Source: Triops longicaudatus
Taxonomy: Eukaryota; Arthropoda; Branchiopoda; Notostraca; Triopsidae
Length of the DNA: 64,000 bases
Direction: 5' to 3'
Assembly: GCA_022885665.1 (NCBI GenBank)
Contig: JAGQDJ010000024.1
Span: 930,001-994,000 of the forward strand
Shown here piece after piece: positions 33,910 to 45,562 of this stretch. A model generated the notes under the pieces. It made no database searches and was not told the origin of the DNA. It saw only the letters and a program-made list of their open reading frames with translations. The translations under genes were made by a program, and so were the position numbers. The number at the start of each line of letters is the position of its first letter. Position 1 is the first letter of the stretch.

Positions 33910-34113
33910 AACCTAAAAGCTGTTAGAATTTGGCCCCCCTTGGGACTTCTATTAGAAATACTTGTGACCTGAAATGATGCTGAACGCACAACGTGGGGAA
34001 TTGCTGCGTACACATCCCATCTCGGGAATATCTCTGTTTTAACTTAATTTCCCTTTGCCATCGGATTTCCCAAGATTCTCCCCCTCCTTATATCTAATCT
34101 CTCTCTACCTCAG

Positions 34114-34245
34114 AACAGCCATGTCAACTGCAGCAGTAATACTGCAAAACTGAAAACCATCGAGCAGCAAGGCTTGTTCAAGTGCCGCGGGAAAAAAATC
34201 TTTATGCTTATTTCTTGCCATTTTCCCATTTTTTCCCTTTCCTAG
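34114..34245 (+). CDS. Possible short exon (weak)
   Basis: A very good 3' splice signal (TCTAATCTCTCTCTACCTCAG) ends at 34,113. One frame then runs 43 codons to a TAG and begins NSHVNCSSNTAKLKTIEQQG. The acceptor-like tract contains CTAAT, a branch-point-like word, about 17 bases before the AG. The first 28 residues look protein-like and the rest are hydrophobic. No donor or partner exon was identified. Confidence 0.17.
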   Translation, partial: NSHVNCSSNTAKLKTIEQQGLFKCRGKKIFMLISCHFPIFSLS

Positions 34246-34978
34246 AACTTTTTTCTCATTTTGTTACAAAGTCAAGTTCGGGGTCTCAGGCAGAGAATAA
34301 CGAGGAAGTAGGAGAGGCTTATGCATTTGTTTACAAATACTGGAATTAGATCCCTTCGCCCGAGTTCGCAGACTAGTCGGCTGCGCCTTCTTGTAGGTAC
34401 TAGGTCTGTGTCTGGGGTGTAAAGTTGCTTGGGTGCTTAGAACTTGGGTTGACTTTTCACGACGATTAACAGCAGACTGAATTTGGGTTGCAGGAAGAGA
34501 CGTACCCAGGGCCTACAAAATGCACACACCGAGACAACAATGCATACGTACTCATACAGTTTACTACGACCACAAGCCTTAGTCCGTCCGTCCTAGCGAG
34601 GAAGAGTAAGAAGGAGACAACGTTAAAAGGGAATCATTCCTTTCAAACGCAAGCAAACATTCGCATGTGCTTGGCCATCAGGGATTCTCTCTTGGGCTCG
34701 CGGCGGCATTGGTCAGCATTTGTCAACAACACACGAAGCTGTCTTGCATGAACTCTGTCACGCACAGATGGTAGGACATAAACAATCGAGAAAGGAGAGA
34801 ACCTCGCACCCAGCGTTGCCTCAGACAACCCAGATAATCTCCAGCAAACAAATGTATGACATGGGTTCGTCCTGCGACGTCATAATTAAGGTTATTGTTC
34901 AAAATTTATGCGTAAACGTCGCCTGTTCCGAAAGTAAGATAATTTTCTGACGACAAATTTTGACGTCGTCGGTCACAG

Positions 34979-35212
34979 ATGGACATAATTGGGCTAAATA
35001 GACACTGCGTTTGCAGTATTATGAATATGCTTTTAATTTCTGCAATTTTTACGATATGGATTTTACTTTCAAATTGCACCTCGTTAGAGCAAACACTGAG
35101 AAAAGACAAAACTGTACGGCATTCCAAGTTCACTATTTCAAATGTTGGTTCTGTACATTTACACACATCAAGATTTTATAACCCATCTATTACAGCACAA
35201 TTCATTCAATAG
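34979..35212 (+). CDS. Possible small secreted protein (weak)
   Basis: A 77-codon frame with true ATG. From the second methionine the sequence MNMLLISAIFTIWILLSNC looks like a signal peptide or membrane anchor, followed by a polar, basic domain (LEQTLRKDKTVRHSKF). It ends beside a 14-base direct repeat at 35,197-35,227. The surrounding DNA is AT-rich, which favours hydrophobic codons by chance. No family is recognised. Confidence 0.13.
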   Translation: MDIIGLNRHCVCSIMNMLLISAIFTIWILLSNCTSLEQTLRKDKTVRHSKFTISNVGSVHLHTSRFYNPSITAQFIQ

Positions 35213-35227
35213 GACAATTCATTCAAT
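35197..35227. repeat. 14-nt direct repeat, period 17
   Basis: ACAATTCATTCAAT occurs at 35,197-35,210 and 35,214-35,227, separated by AGG. A recent tandem duplication is the likely cause. Confidence 0.9.
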
Positions 35228-36268
35228 TTTTCTACGTTTTTGTTTGAAATACTACCTTTTGCACAGTTTTTGAGTTGCGGTGAGGGAAACCACATCCGTA
35301 TACGAAACTGTATAGTGTCTTAACCCGCGAAAAAAAGGTTCGCTTGTTGTTGGTTGTCATTTTTTCGATGAAGACGGTCTTCTTGGCTTTTCGTTTGGGT
35401 GTCGGCATTTCTCTCGTTTAGATTTGTCGTCCTTTGCGCTCGTGCTTTCTCTAGTCTGCAAGATCATTGTGCGGACATCCATCATAGGCTCTGACCTAGA
35501 CTCATGAGAACCAGGGTGCCAGTGTTGATGGAATAGATAACACCATTAGAACAATGTGGGCTTCGGGGACTGCGAGTAATACTCCGCCGCCCCCTGATAA
35601 TCCCCGGTAATCTTTTCCTGCAGCATAGTCCTTCCTAGATTAGCACACATACACGAGCTTGAGTCGCGGGAGTTGTCATTTCTACACTTGTTCGAAGTTG
35701 ATGAGCTTTCTCGTAACTCATCTAAGTCAGTTCGTGAAAAAAAAATTCTTTACTGCTAACCTTTCCTTTCCGACGTTCTGTGCATAATCTTTCAAGTTTC
35801 AGGTTCTGTTAAGGGCCTTGGGCTTCATTTGCGTTTCACTGTCAAGCGTTAAGAAATTGGATTGTTCACAGGAAAAAGTCTCCTCTGTCAAGGGCTAGGG
35901 TTTGGGTTTGGTCTTTTCAGCAGAAAAAGGAGTAAGACTTTTAAATTATGATTAGGTCGCATTAAACAGGCAATCCTTCGTGTCGTCAACGCGACGCGAT
36001 CCGTCTGACTTGGCTGCGTAGCTTAGCTTAAGCAGGCCAGGTGAAGAGAAGATTATGACTTTGAAAAGCGTCAAGCGTTTTAGTGCTCTCTTCTTGAAAT
36101 AGTTAGCAACCGAATAATGAAAAAAAGCGAAAAAAAAGACGACAAGAATTAAAGCGTGCGAAAGCATGTGATGCTGTTTAGCCTTGCTTTTTCCAAGATA
36201 GCTCCTCCCTTTTCTGCAGTGCGGGTTAACTGTACGCGATTATAGTGGTTGTTAAGTTTTAATAGGTA

Positions 36269-36821
36269 TTGTTAAGTCAGATTCTGAAAAAAGAAGCATG
36301 TGCGAGATGTCAGGTCTTTGAGTTCTCGTTTGTAAAGGCTGACTGGAACTGGCAGAGACCCCCTGGAGAGCTGTCAGGCTCTTTATTGAAGAAATTCAAC
36401 CAAGTTGGTTGGACCCCACCAAGACGAAAAGTTCTACGCAGGAGACATCCATACGTTCAGCTCACGAGTGACGATGAGCATCTCATGTCCCAGCTATCCG
36501 TCATCCCGTATAGTTCTCATCTTGCCAAACCCGCGGCCAAGGAGATAAAATTCAGCGTTTTCGTTTTATCTTTTCCGCCAGCCAAGTGCACATACACACA
36601 CACATTGCTTATCTTGACCCCCGTGTCCATGCACTGGCCACACGCTGTCAATCTTGGCCGTGAACTTTTCGGTAGGTGATACTTGTCTCTTCTCTTCTCC
36701 AGGGCGTTGGACAAACTTACTAAGTCCTGCGAAGGTCAATCTTACTACACTTGACTCGTGGTGCGCCTCTTCATTTCACCCCCGTGGATGGCTCATGGGA
36801 TGTTTTTCATTATGCAAATGA
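36269..36821 (+). CDS. Possible two-exon gene fragment with 31-nt intron
   Basis: A 136-codon frame (36,269-36,679) follows TTGTTAAGTCAG, an acceptor-like border. It is protein-like in its first 90 residues (for example ADWNWQRPPGELSGSLLKKF and RRRHPYVQLTSDDEHL). At 36,672 a GTAGGT is followed after 31 bases by TCTCTTCTCTTCTCCAG. Removing 36,672-36,702 keeps the frame open for 39 more codons, to a TGA ending at 36,821. A 31-base intron is unusually short, so a longer intron using the same acceptor is possible. The product is not recognised. G+C is higher than in neighbouring DNA. Confidence 0.22.
36589..36604. repeat. AC microsatellite
   Basis: An imperfect CA/AC run within the candidate frame at 36,269-36,679. 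It encodes a CTYTHT stretch. Confidence 0.85.
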
Positions 36822-36971
36822 GTACGAGACAACTGTAGACGGGCACACAATGTGGACTGCCTGAACCACGTGCATTTTGGGGAAGATTAGACGATAGCCC
36901 AGGAGGCGAGATATCACTCGCAGTTGTACATGTTTCTCACATATTTATATAAAAAAAGACACTCAGACATG
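36814..36971 (+). promoter_or_regulatory. Promoter-like motif cluster (speculative)
   Basis: ATGCAAAT (octamer word) lies near 36,813-36,820, CACGTG (E-box word) near 36,867, and TATATAAAA at 36,946-36,954. An ATG at 36,969 opens a 21-codon hydrophobic frame (MDAVVVFAVVGGVYIYVRLL) ending at 37,034. The TATA word is only 15-23 bases before this ATG, too close for a normal 5' UTR. Such words are expected by chance in a window of this size. Confidence 0.12.
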
Positions 36972-38291
36972 GACGCCGTCGTCGTCTTCGCCGTCGTTGG
37001 AGGAGTATACATTTACGTTAGATTGCTTCCTTAACAGTTTATTCCTTTTCGAGTTCGGTGGGTTGAGGGAAGTCTCTTATGTGACGAAATAGGTTATACT
37101 TGTTCGCTCCTAGTACAAAGTAACCGTAATTTCCAGGAGCTACCCATCCATTCTCCTCCGGGCAAGAAAGTTATTACGACGGACATTAGGACTGAAAGGA
37201 GTGCACTATGGACATCGCCGATTGTTGTCACGCAAGCACCAAGCAAATTATTTCCTTGTCTCGCAAAGGATGGTGATAGCTGCTTTGCATGCAGGATGCC
37301 GTTGTCTTGAACATTGGACTTTCGCAGAAATAGCAAGGTTATGGACGGGGAGGTAGGATAGTGGGGTAAAGGGGAACGAGTTCATGCTTTGGTAGCTCTT
37401 TTTCTTATCTCGTGCGGTTTCGTTTCTTCCTGACAAAGCAGAAGCAAGTGTTTTAAGTTTCGAAATCTGGGTTTGGCAAATGCAAGACCGCACGTTTCAT
37501 GCACGATCCCCATATGACGTTCAAGAAGACTTCGTTGATCGCCTTGCAAGTTACCTTGCAACCTTTGAATAGTATATCCTTGACAAAATCATGAAGTCTT
37601 AGTTGTTGTTTTTTAGAAATTAACTTATTTTTTCCTCTTAGGGGAGTTTGTGCATCCTAAAAGATTAGCTGGCCGGTACTTTGTTACGGAGCAACCTTTT
37701 CAAGATCAAAAGTCCGTACATATTTTAAGTTTCCTTTTTGGTAGAAAATGAGCGAAGCCGGATCAATAAGAAGTTGCTGCAAGGAAGACTTGTCCAAACT
37801 TCGGAAAAGAGCTCTAGCTAACCAGACTATATTAGAGGACCACAGAAATACACGCCTCTAGACATTAGTCTTCATGTCGGTGTGACTTAGAGCTCGCGGA
37901 GTCCCATCTTGGCCGTCGACAAGGTTCATTATAGTGCTCTGACGAACATATTAAGGTTGCAGACGCTCACGCTTTCGCTCCCGCTCTCTCTCCTTAGTTC
38001 GTTCTGTTTTTCATGTTTCAGCATGCCTTAATTCTTATTTTTCCTTAACTTTTTCTTTCTCCGGGTCGTCGTCACTTTCAAATAAGGCCCAGGCAAGTTT
38101 AACCAACGTTCAACTTGACAGCAGACAATTACAAGGAAATTATTTATCTTTTTCTTTTGTTTCTTTTTTTTAACAAAACGAAGCAATCCGTTTCCCGCAA
38201 TTAAAGGCACCAGGCTCATTTTCATTGTTTTTCAACGAAACCCTTTTATCAGTCTAGTTTTCCTGGTAATCCCCGAGTCATTTAGAAGTTA

Positions 38292-38597
38292 TTGGCCGCG
38301 AAAAAGTTTCCCACGAACCGCAATGTTTGCTTTGTTTACTCCACACCCAGCAAAAACACGGAAAGTGTCCCTTACGACGTCAACCACGATGACAATTACA
38401 CTCCCAAAAAAGAAATCAAGCAAGAACCTCAAGTCAAAGCAGAGGCACGAGCAGAAACACTGAAATTTCTCTCTGCATCTTTTTTTTTGGGGGGGAGGGG
38501 GCGTTATACGACGAACTCCCAGCAAGAACTGACGTGTTTATTCGGCTGTTCTCTTGTGTCTTCTTGCCGACCACCTCTCCAGCCTCCCTTAAAATAA
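38292..38597 (+). CDS. Hypothetical frame with charged segment (weak)
   Basis: A 101-codon frame with a hydrophilic stretch at about residues 20-58, including DDNYTPKKEIKQEPQVKAEA. Two words there (IKQE and VKAE) match the general SUMO-acceptor pattern, which is short and occurs by chance. After this the frame crosses a T8-G7 low-complexity tract and loses its protein-like character, so any exon would end near 38,465. No family is recognised. Confidence 0.13.
   Translation: MAAKKFPTNRNVCFVYSTPSKNTESVPYDVNHDDNYTPKKEIKQEPQVKAEARAETLKFLSASFFLGGRGRYTTNSQQELTCLFGCSLVSSCRPPLQPPLK
38489..38501. repeat. G7-A-G5 run
   Basis: A polypurine run directly after a T-run. It is not sufficient for four G3 tracts. 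Confidence 0.85.
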
Positions 38598-39063
38598 AAC
38601 ACGAGACAATATCTTGACGCCAACAAATTGAATTGGGTGCGGCAAAAGCTCTTTCCCCCATCCTCCACACAATTTCTACTATTATTCTTTGTAACTTTTT
38701 TTTTTCCCTTTACCCAAGTCGTATCCCCAGGCTTAAGTCTAGGCCTACTACTGGCCCAGCACTCACATACATTTAGAGGATAACTTTGTTCTTTTTTGTG
38801 AACACAAGCCTAAGACTTTACTTGGGAAGTCTTTGGTACATTTAAGCGCGACATTCTGGATGGCAGAACCGAAAACTTCTTTCTCTTGTTGCTTTTCGTT
38901 CCATCCCAGTCCGGAAAGAAAGGAGAGACTATTGCCTATTTTCCTCTTGACCGCCAGTAACATCAACGACGGGTGATATTTCCCAATTTTCCTCGGTTAA
39001 CCGTAAAAGCCCTTCTCTATACACGCATGGGTTTTCTAGAAAATGTTTCCTTGCATTGTACAG

Positions 39064-39369
39064 TATTGGGGGTGGACCAGAAGCCTGCTTTGTATCCATT
39101 AGACTTTTCCAGGACAAGTTTGAACAAATAACTTGGACCCGGAGTATGGTCGTCAGTTACGCAGTTAAGCTCGAGAGATACGGAGAAAAATACACGACAA
39201 AGAATAGTTTTAGGGACACTAAAAATTCCTCTGAAAGTATTGGAATATTGTGTTTTCTCCCATGTTACCAAAGTATCGCATTTTCAATGGGGCAATTAGA
39301 GACAAAGGGACAATACACGCCCCGCCATGACCCCTCGCTAGATGTATTTATTAGAAATGCAAGTCAAGG
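39064..39369 (+). CDS. Possible internal exon, both splice borders
   Basis: GTTTCCTTGCATTGTACAG precedes it and CAAGG|GTAAGG follows, both good consensus matches. The 306 bases between are open in one frame and read like protein (QDKFEQITWTRSMVVSYAVK and LERYGEKYTTKNSFRDTKNS). The stop that ends the frame is the TAA inside the donor. Start and end phases match, as in the candidate at 18,692-18,862. Among all candidates it has the best combination of length and borders. The product is not recognised. Confidence 0.24.
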
Positions 39370-41858
39370 GTAAGGCCCGTTGGTCAACATGTCTCATTCA
39401 GGCGTTTGGGAAGTACTAGAAGGGTAATTTGCAGGTAAAAATTATTGTCAAACGCAGTCATTTGCCGAGATGTTAAGAGAAGGAGCGCGACTTGCAAACT
39501 ACTGTCAAAACAGAGATAAAGCGTGATTAGTCAGTGAAGATTCCACCATGAGTTCTGAGCAGAAGTTGCTCGCCCTAAGATTTCCTTGAAACTGCGAGAT
39601 GACAGGGCAGGATGGGGTCGTTGAAAGTTTGGGGTTTCATTCCGCTATTGGGAGCAGCTGACGACGAACTTAGGTAAGACCGAATAAGAGGGCACGAATC
39701 TGGGGTCATTGGGTATGCAGGCTCCGTACGCAATCCGTAAATGAAGACGCCTTTCATGTCATAACTCGCCGGAGAACCCACAGCTCGAACTAATTTTTGG
39801 TTACACACATGCAAATACATAAGGAAACGGGCGACCTAACTTATGGGATTAAGACTTTGAGAAAAGTGTAAGTCATCTTAAATGTTTTACGACGTTCTCC
39901 CCAACCCAGCGACTAATGAACGTTGCAATCTTTATATTTTCTGCAAGTTTTTTCTTTTCTGCTTGACAGCACAAAAGAAGTATAAAAAAAAATCGGGACC
40001 AGGCAATGAAAGGTTACCATAGTAGCAAAGGCTATCAGGTGTCACACCAAAAACCGTGGCTCAAGGTAATTTACCTAAGGCATGCAAAAAAGGGTCTGGC
40101 GCATGTGGAAACTTGGTAACAGTCAATAGAAAAGCACTTGTTATTGTGCAACCTGCGGTGCAGCCTTTCGGTGGTAGAAGGATAATGTAGACGCTCAGTT
40201 TGAATTAGACACAAAAAAAAAGAAAAAAAAGGAACTTATACTGAAAACCTTTCCTAGAAAACACTATTATTTAGCTGTCCAATTGAGTCAATGCAAAAAG
40301 CATACGTTGGCTGTCAGACAGGATTTCGTGCAGAAATAAGGTTTGAAGGCGGGGAACTTACTTGCATAGCTAATTGGTCAAAATAAAAGTAAGAAAAAAA
40401 AATGTTCCAAACCTAACGGCTGTGTGCAACGACACCTTTGATTCTCCTCCAGAACTTGTACCCTGAAGTTATTTGTAGAAAATTATGCACGCAACCAAGG
40501 AAAGTTGAGTTATTAATCAGTCATATAACAAAACGACGACTAACAAACTTGGCTTTGCGTAACATTGAGTAGCGGAGCAAAGTCTCTAGATGACGTCGAT
40601 CGATTTATCAGAATATTAGAGATGCAATCCTACAGAACACGCATATAGATTTTTGGCCGGGAAGCCTAAAATGGGAAAAGCTACTTCAAATAAGGTAAAA
40701 TCGTTCCAGAGAAGAAAGTGCAACAAAGCCCGTAGAAGACTTATTGAGTATGCGGGACTGGAATACAGGCAAACAGTGGCCGCATTTGTCGTGGCTTTAT
40801 CTGCGAGCAACCACCTGACTTCCATCACCCGAGTTCCGGCAACGAGTGATGCAGTGCACGGAATATCGGGCGAACTCGTCTATAGCTTAATTCCTACGCG
40901 GCACACGTCTCATTTACTGCTCTCTATCTCCCAACTCCTGTTATAAATAAGCTGAGATTACTTTTGGCGCATGACAAATTCATTTGCTCACTCGCGCACT
41001 CACCCCCCAAAGACTTCACTTCAGAAAAAAAAAATATCGAAGACTCTCCACGGAGACAACATCTGTCTTTTTTTTACAAAGCTCTCCGCTGTTTCCATGA
41101 GGAATAAAAGTCCTCGGCTCGAACGAAAAATTACCGACGTGCGGATGACGTCACGAGTTTATGTCCTATTTTGCATTTTTAAAAGACTCTACTGAAAAAA
41201 TGATAGACTACTAAGACTGTTTATTTATCTTCGTGTCGGTGTCAAGGATTTTACGAAGTAAATCGCCACGGCAACTCATTACAGTGTCAAGGGCAATGAA
41301 GGCAAGAATTACGGCATCGTCTCAAAATTCTATACAGCTTATCATTGGGCACTAGGTGTTTCGTGATTACTTTTCGCGTAAAGCTTTGCGCTACATACTT
41401 GGCTTACTCAATCGAGTTGAGTTCAAGTGTCCATTCATTCAATCAAGTTGCTTTTTTTAAATACTGTTTCACATTTGCCGGAGGGATTATACATATCATA
41501 GCATGACCATTCACTGCGTGCTAACCTTTCTTAATGAACTCTTACAATTTAATTACATCACTCCATCGCTTACTTGGCCCCGTTCCCTGCTTTGAAGTCC
41601 ACTCGTTCGTTCCTATAGTACCAAGAAACGAAGTCAAATAGAAAAACTTTCGTTGTTTCTTGTTTAATTGGCTCCAAACTCCCCCAACGGTAGTTGCCGT
41701 CTCAGCTGGGCAGAATTGTTCGATTTGCTAATACCTTCTTCATAGGGTCCCTCCGGGGCTCCAGGTCCTAGCTTTTCATATATGCAATGTGACTACAGTA
41801 TAGCACTTAATAAGCTCTTTATGACGTCGTGTGTGCGCCCTCAGCGCCGTTCCTATAA

Positions 41859-41883
41859 TTGCTGCTGCTAAAGCTGCTGCCAT
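41859..41883. repeat. GCT/CTG trinucleotide tract
   Basis: An interrupted GCT repeat. Simple sequence. Confidence 0.8.
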
Positions 41884-42130
41884 GCAGACACAATGGTTTA
41901 ATCCGAGGTTCCTAATAAGCTCTCTTCTTTTTCAATACTGCTGGCCGGCTGGGGGGTTTCCTTCGTCACTCCCATAGTCAGCTCTATGATGGCTGGATGC
42001 GGAATAAGTCTACATATGAAGTGCAGCAGTTGGGCGAAAAAAAAAAAGACTCATATGGCCAAAAGTTGAATCTTGAGTACCATGCGAGCTACAAATTCTG
42101 CTTATTGGATTTACAGCATGCAAGCAAAGA

Positions 42131-42150
42131 GGGAAAAAGGGAAAAAGGGA
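42131..42150. repeat. GGGAAAAA tandem repeat
   Basis: About 2.5 copies of an 8-base purine unit. On the minus strand this is a strong pyrimidine tract. Confidence 0.85.
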
Positions 42151-43380
42151 GGAAGAGGTTGGGGTGACGCTAAGGACTTGAAATGATCGAAAGCAGTGTA
42201 ATCCTTTTTTCCTAGTTGCTGCCCGGCAGCCGTCGCGACGCCTCACATCGCTTTTGTGGATAGGAAGAGAGTGACAATTTCGCCTGGATGATGACAGCTA
42301 TGAAAAGCTCGTTTCTCTCCTCGTCTTTTCACTCTTTCAAAGAGTCCTCATTTCTATAGCGCTCAGCGTGCATCTCTGCTAACTCTCGCTCAACTCGTAC
42401 ATGTATTCCCTTCCTTGCAACGAAGAGAAACCTTCCATTTCTCACACCTTTTTAGTTCACTACGCGATAATTGTCTTCTTGAACGAAAAAGTTGCACTAT
42501 ACTTTATTTTGAAGTCATTCACACGTCATCTACCCCAAATAAAAACTCTTATCCTCAGTCCTTTCACTGTTGGATAATTTGCATTACTCAGCAATACGCG
42601 GACCCAATTTTGGGACCAAAAACTGAAGCCTTTAGTTTATATGGCTTAGTGTCCCGTAGTTACTCGTTCCTATATCAATGCTCCTTTTTTCAAGATAGTT
42701 CTTTTATCTGTTTTTTCCTGCTACATTTTCTTCCGACTTCTAGACTAGAAAATAAACTGAGGCTTGCGTGACAGTTCATATTAGTAGAATATAGGCCTTG
42801 TCATGGATAGGCCATTTACCTGATATTTTATCCCAGAAGGTCAGGTTATGTGTTTGTCGTTCCAGTATGGATTCCATCCATGGCAATAACAGGAACCGGC
42901 AACAGCGAAAAAAGAAGCTAAAAAGGAAATGGAGGTGGTTCTGCTATTGCAGAACGCGTATATTTTTGGTGCCTAAAATCGAAAAATTATAAAAAGCCAA
43001 TACGCGTTCTAAAACGCACATATTGCCTAGCACCTTTTGACCATGGTATTAGGAGCCCTGTATCATCATAAAGATGTACAAAAGTTGATGGGGGCGTGGC
43101 GTTAAGGAATCACTTTTATCGCATGCATAAAGTATAAGCTGCAGTAAGCAAAAATCAATAAGAGGGCCAAACTAGTCAATGTATTGGGGTACTGGGTGAA
43201 CAAGCTGACCAGCTAACTCGGTACAAAGCAAAGACCCTTCTTTTATACTTTCCCGATTACTTTGATGTGACACCAGATGCATAATAGCCGAGCCCCGAAA
43301 ACACGCTTCTCCAAAACGTGTCTATAAAAGTTCTATTCCTATGCTAATGACACCTGCAAAAACTCATTCAAACGTCAGGC

Positions 43381-43528
43381 TATATAAGGTCTTCTTCTTC
43401 ACGACTTAACCGTAGCTTGAGTGTTGATTGCTTGATTGACAGGCTTGCAAGCGGTGGAATTGACGTACAAAGCTAGCGAACGTGAGTTTTTTTTCAAACA
43501 CCTTTTTTTTTCTCTCTCTCTTAAAAAG
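43381..43528 (+). promoter_or_regulatory. TATA-like word with possible 5' exon (speculative)
   Basis: TATATAAGG lies near 43,381 and TATAAAAG near 43,323. Downstream, GTGAGT at 43,482 and a strong T/C tract ending TTAAAAAG at 43,528 would define a 47-base intron. The minus strand here also carries an exon candidate (43,541-43,748), so at most one reading is right. No transcript evidence exists. Confidence 0.1.
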
Positions 43529-43540
43529 ATATAACGTTAC

Positions 43541-43748
43541 CTACCATAGCAGTGAGGTACGGCGGCTCTTTCCCCCCGTGCGTTTCTATTTCCTTCATTT
43601 GAATGACTGAAATGTAAAGACGGATCTTGGTTGCCTCCGTTCTGCACAGAATATACACGAAAGATTCGAGTTGGTTTTCAATGGTGCCACATACCATGCA
43701 AATCCGCTCCCGAGGCCAAGCGAGAGGTTTTTGGCGAGGGCACATATC
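43541..43748 (-). CDS. Possible internal exon (weak)
   Basis: On the minus strand GCGTTGAAG precedes the stretch and GGTAG|GTAACG closes it. The open frame reads like protein, with a CxxC pair (ICMVCGTIENQLESFVYILC) and a charged tail (IQMKEIETHGGKEPPYLTAM). The spacing of the cysteines is not a zinc-finger pattern I recognise. Overlap with a plus-strand splice-like signal leaves the coding strand undecided. Confidence 0.18.
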
Positions 43749-44071
43749 CTTCAACGCTTTTAAAACACCATTTCTGCATTCAAGATTTTTTTTTTCGAAA
43801 AGGAAACGCTACAGGCAATTGAAAGGAGTCCTTCAAGGAGCAAGGAGATGCTTGTAAAAAGCTCGTAGCTCATTTTAATCTGGTTCCCGATTACCAGGGT
43901 TGTCCAAGCAACGCGCTTCAGGAGACTTTGGAGTTACGGTTTAGTGGACAAGATGTAAAACAGTGAGGGTATTGGTAAGGTGATTTGCATGCTGTTGGTA
44001 AGTTGTCACTTGAAAGAACAAGGGAAGTCCATCTGGAGACAGGTATAAAGTGATTAAAGAGCCCGTTTTGT

Positions 44072-44257
44072 ATGCTGTATGTGTTTGTTGACAAAGGAAG
44101 CTTCTTGCATGCATGGTGGGTGACTGTGATGGCGATGCTGTTTGGCAAGGTACTATATGGAAGCTATTTGATTGGAGAAGACAGGAAAGACAGCCAAGAG
44201 GGAAACCGAATAGTGTCATTCGGTGAGATTACTGTTGACATGGCACACTTTCCGTAG
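44072..44257 (+). CDS. Hypothetical small membrane protein (weak)
   Basis: A 61-codon frame with true ATG. A hydrophobic stretch at about residues 14-37 (AWWVTVMAMLFGKVLYGSYL) would make one membrane segment, followed by an acidic, polar tail (GEDRKDSQEGNRIVSFGE). It is followed after 20 bases by a second protein-like frame (44,273-44,524). Chance cannot be excluded and no family is recognised. Confidence 0.15.
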   Translation: MLYVFVDKGSFLHAWWVTVMAMLFGKVLYGSYLIGEDRKDSQEGNRIVSFGEITVDMAHFP

Positions 44258-44272
44258 GTTAGTTGTTCGCAG

Positions 44273-44524
44273 TTGACCCCTTGTGCGGAGGGCGAACAGC
44301 ATTTGCAAGAACGAACCGTTCCTGCTACAAAGTGCTTCTTCCCTCGCGCTGCTCCCCTCAAATCACAATTTCACACACGGGCTGGTTCAATTCCTGCAAT
44401 TTACGTTCGGATTGGCTTTCAAGCCAGGTTGCCAGTGATGGGAGGGGAACGAAGGATAAAGGGGGGTGAGGGGGCGACTTTTACGTGGGACTTCTTAGTT
44501 AACGATACTTTAGAGTCATGTTAG
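44273..44524 (+). CDS. Possible exon after acceptor-like site (weak)
   Basis: GTTAGTTGTTCGCAG ends at 44,274, just before a frame that stays open for 83 codons to a TAG. The sequence is varied and protein-like (SIPAIYVRIGFQARLPVMGG, then TFTWDFLVNDTLESC). Another frame over the same bases (44,263-44,469) ends in GGGG|GTGAGG, so the choice of frame is unsettled. The product is not recognised. Confidence 0.14.
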   Translation: MTPCAEGEQHLQERTVPATKCFFPRAAPLKSQFHTRAGSIPAIYVRIGFQARLPVMGGERRIKGGEGATFTWDFLVNDTLESC

Positions 44525-44798
44525 GCGTTTGGGTTTCAGCTTGCCAAGTTTTTCTCTAAGAGCCCTAAAAGCGAAAATGCCCCCTTTTGCTTTCAACGTT
44601 TGGGGGCTATTGTTCCTTTCCTACGCAGAGAAAAGGATCTTCCTCCCTCTTCCCATTCTAAAGCTTAAAGAGCGTAACGACTGTATAGAATGTGTGTTAA
44701 GACGTCTTAGCACAACTTGGCATGGCTAGTAATTTGGTTCTAAATTATTCCTAGTGCATACTTTGGGAGAGGTGGTTAAGAGCCAGAAGAGTAAAAAA

Positions 44799-44813
44799 GG
44801 GGGGAGGGAGGGG
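44799..44813. repeat. G6-A-G3-A-G4 polypurine run
   Basis: A G-rich run with three separable G3 tracts. It is near but below the quadruplex rule. Confidence 0.85.
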
Positions 44814-45562
44814 TTGCACCTTGGCAACTTCTTAGTTTGCATCCCATATCCTTTTCCTATTGAAATGTAACCTCCAGGATTGTGTCTTTGATAACTCCGT
44901 GACTTACATGGATCCCTTGGTTCTCTGTTGGTCTAACTTGTAATTACCAATGTTGGGTATGAGTTGCCGATGGGAGCGAAAACCCTTGGCTGGCCTTCTT
45001 GCTCACATGTGTGGCGAAGAATTGGGTATAAAAAATACATATAATTTACGTTAATGACGCCTTGATTTTTTGGAGACGTCTCATATTAACTTTTTTATTG
45101 CTAAGATTCCAAAATAAAAAGGAAATGTAGGAATGAAAGGGGAACTTGCTGTGGGTGGACAGTACAATAAATCCTCGTGTCGCGGTTAACATCGCGTTAG
45201 TTTCCACACAAAACCTGAATCAACGACCCAAATGGCATTGACAAGTCAGCAAAGCGGAACTGACTCGGCTTGGTTTGTCCCCGACTCCCTATCAAATCAA
45301 TTACAGGGCGACAGCATGTAGCGCAAGTAACAAAAAAGAGATCTTGTTTCCTTTTTCGTGCGCTTATTTAGTTATTCGCATATCATAGAGAAGTTGTCCG
45401 CATTACTGCTGTCAAAAAGCTGCGGCATTTTGCTAGCGGTGTGCGGGAGGGTGTGCAAAGGATGACATGAGCAGGCCAGTATTAACCCTGCCCATCAGAA
45501 AGGAATGATCGAAAGCAGAAAGGAGGAATGCAAAGGTGCTATGACCTTTACGTTCACTCACG

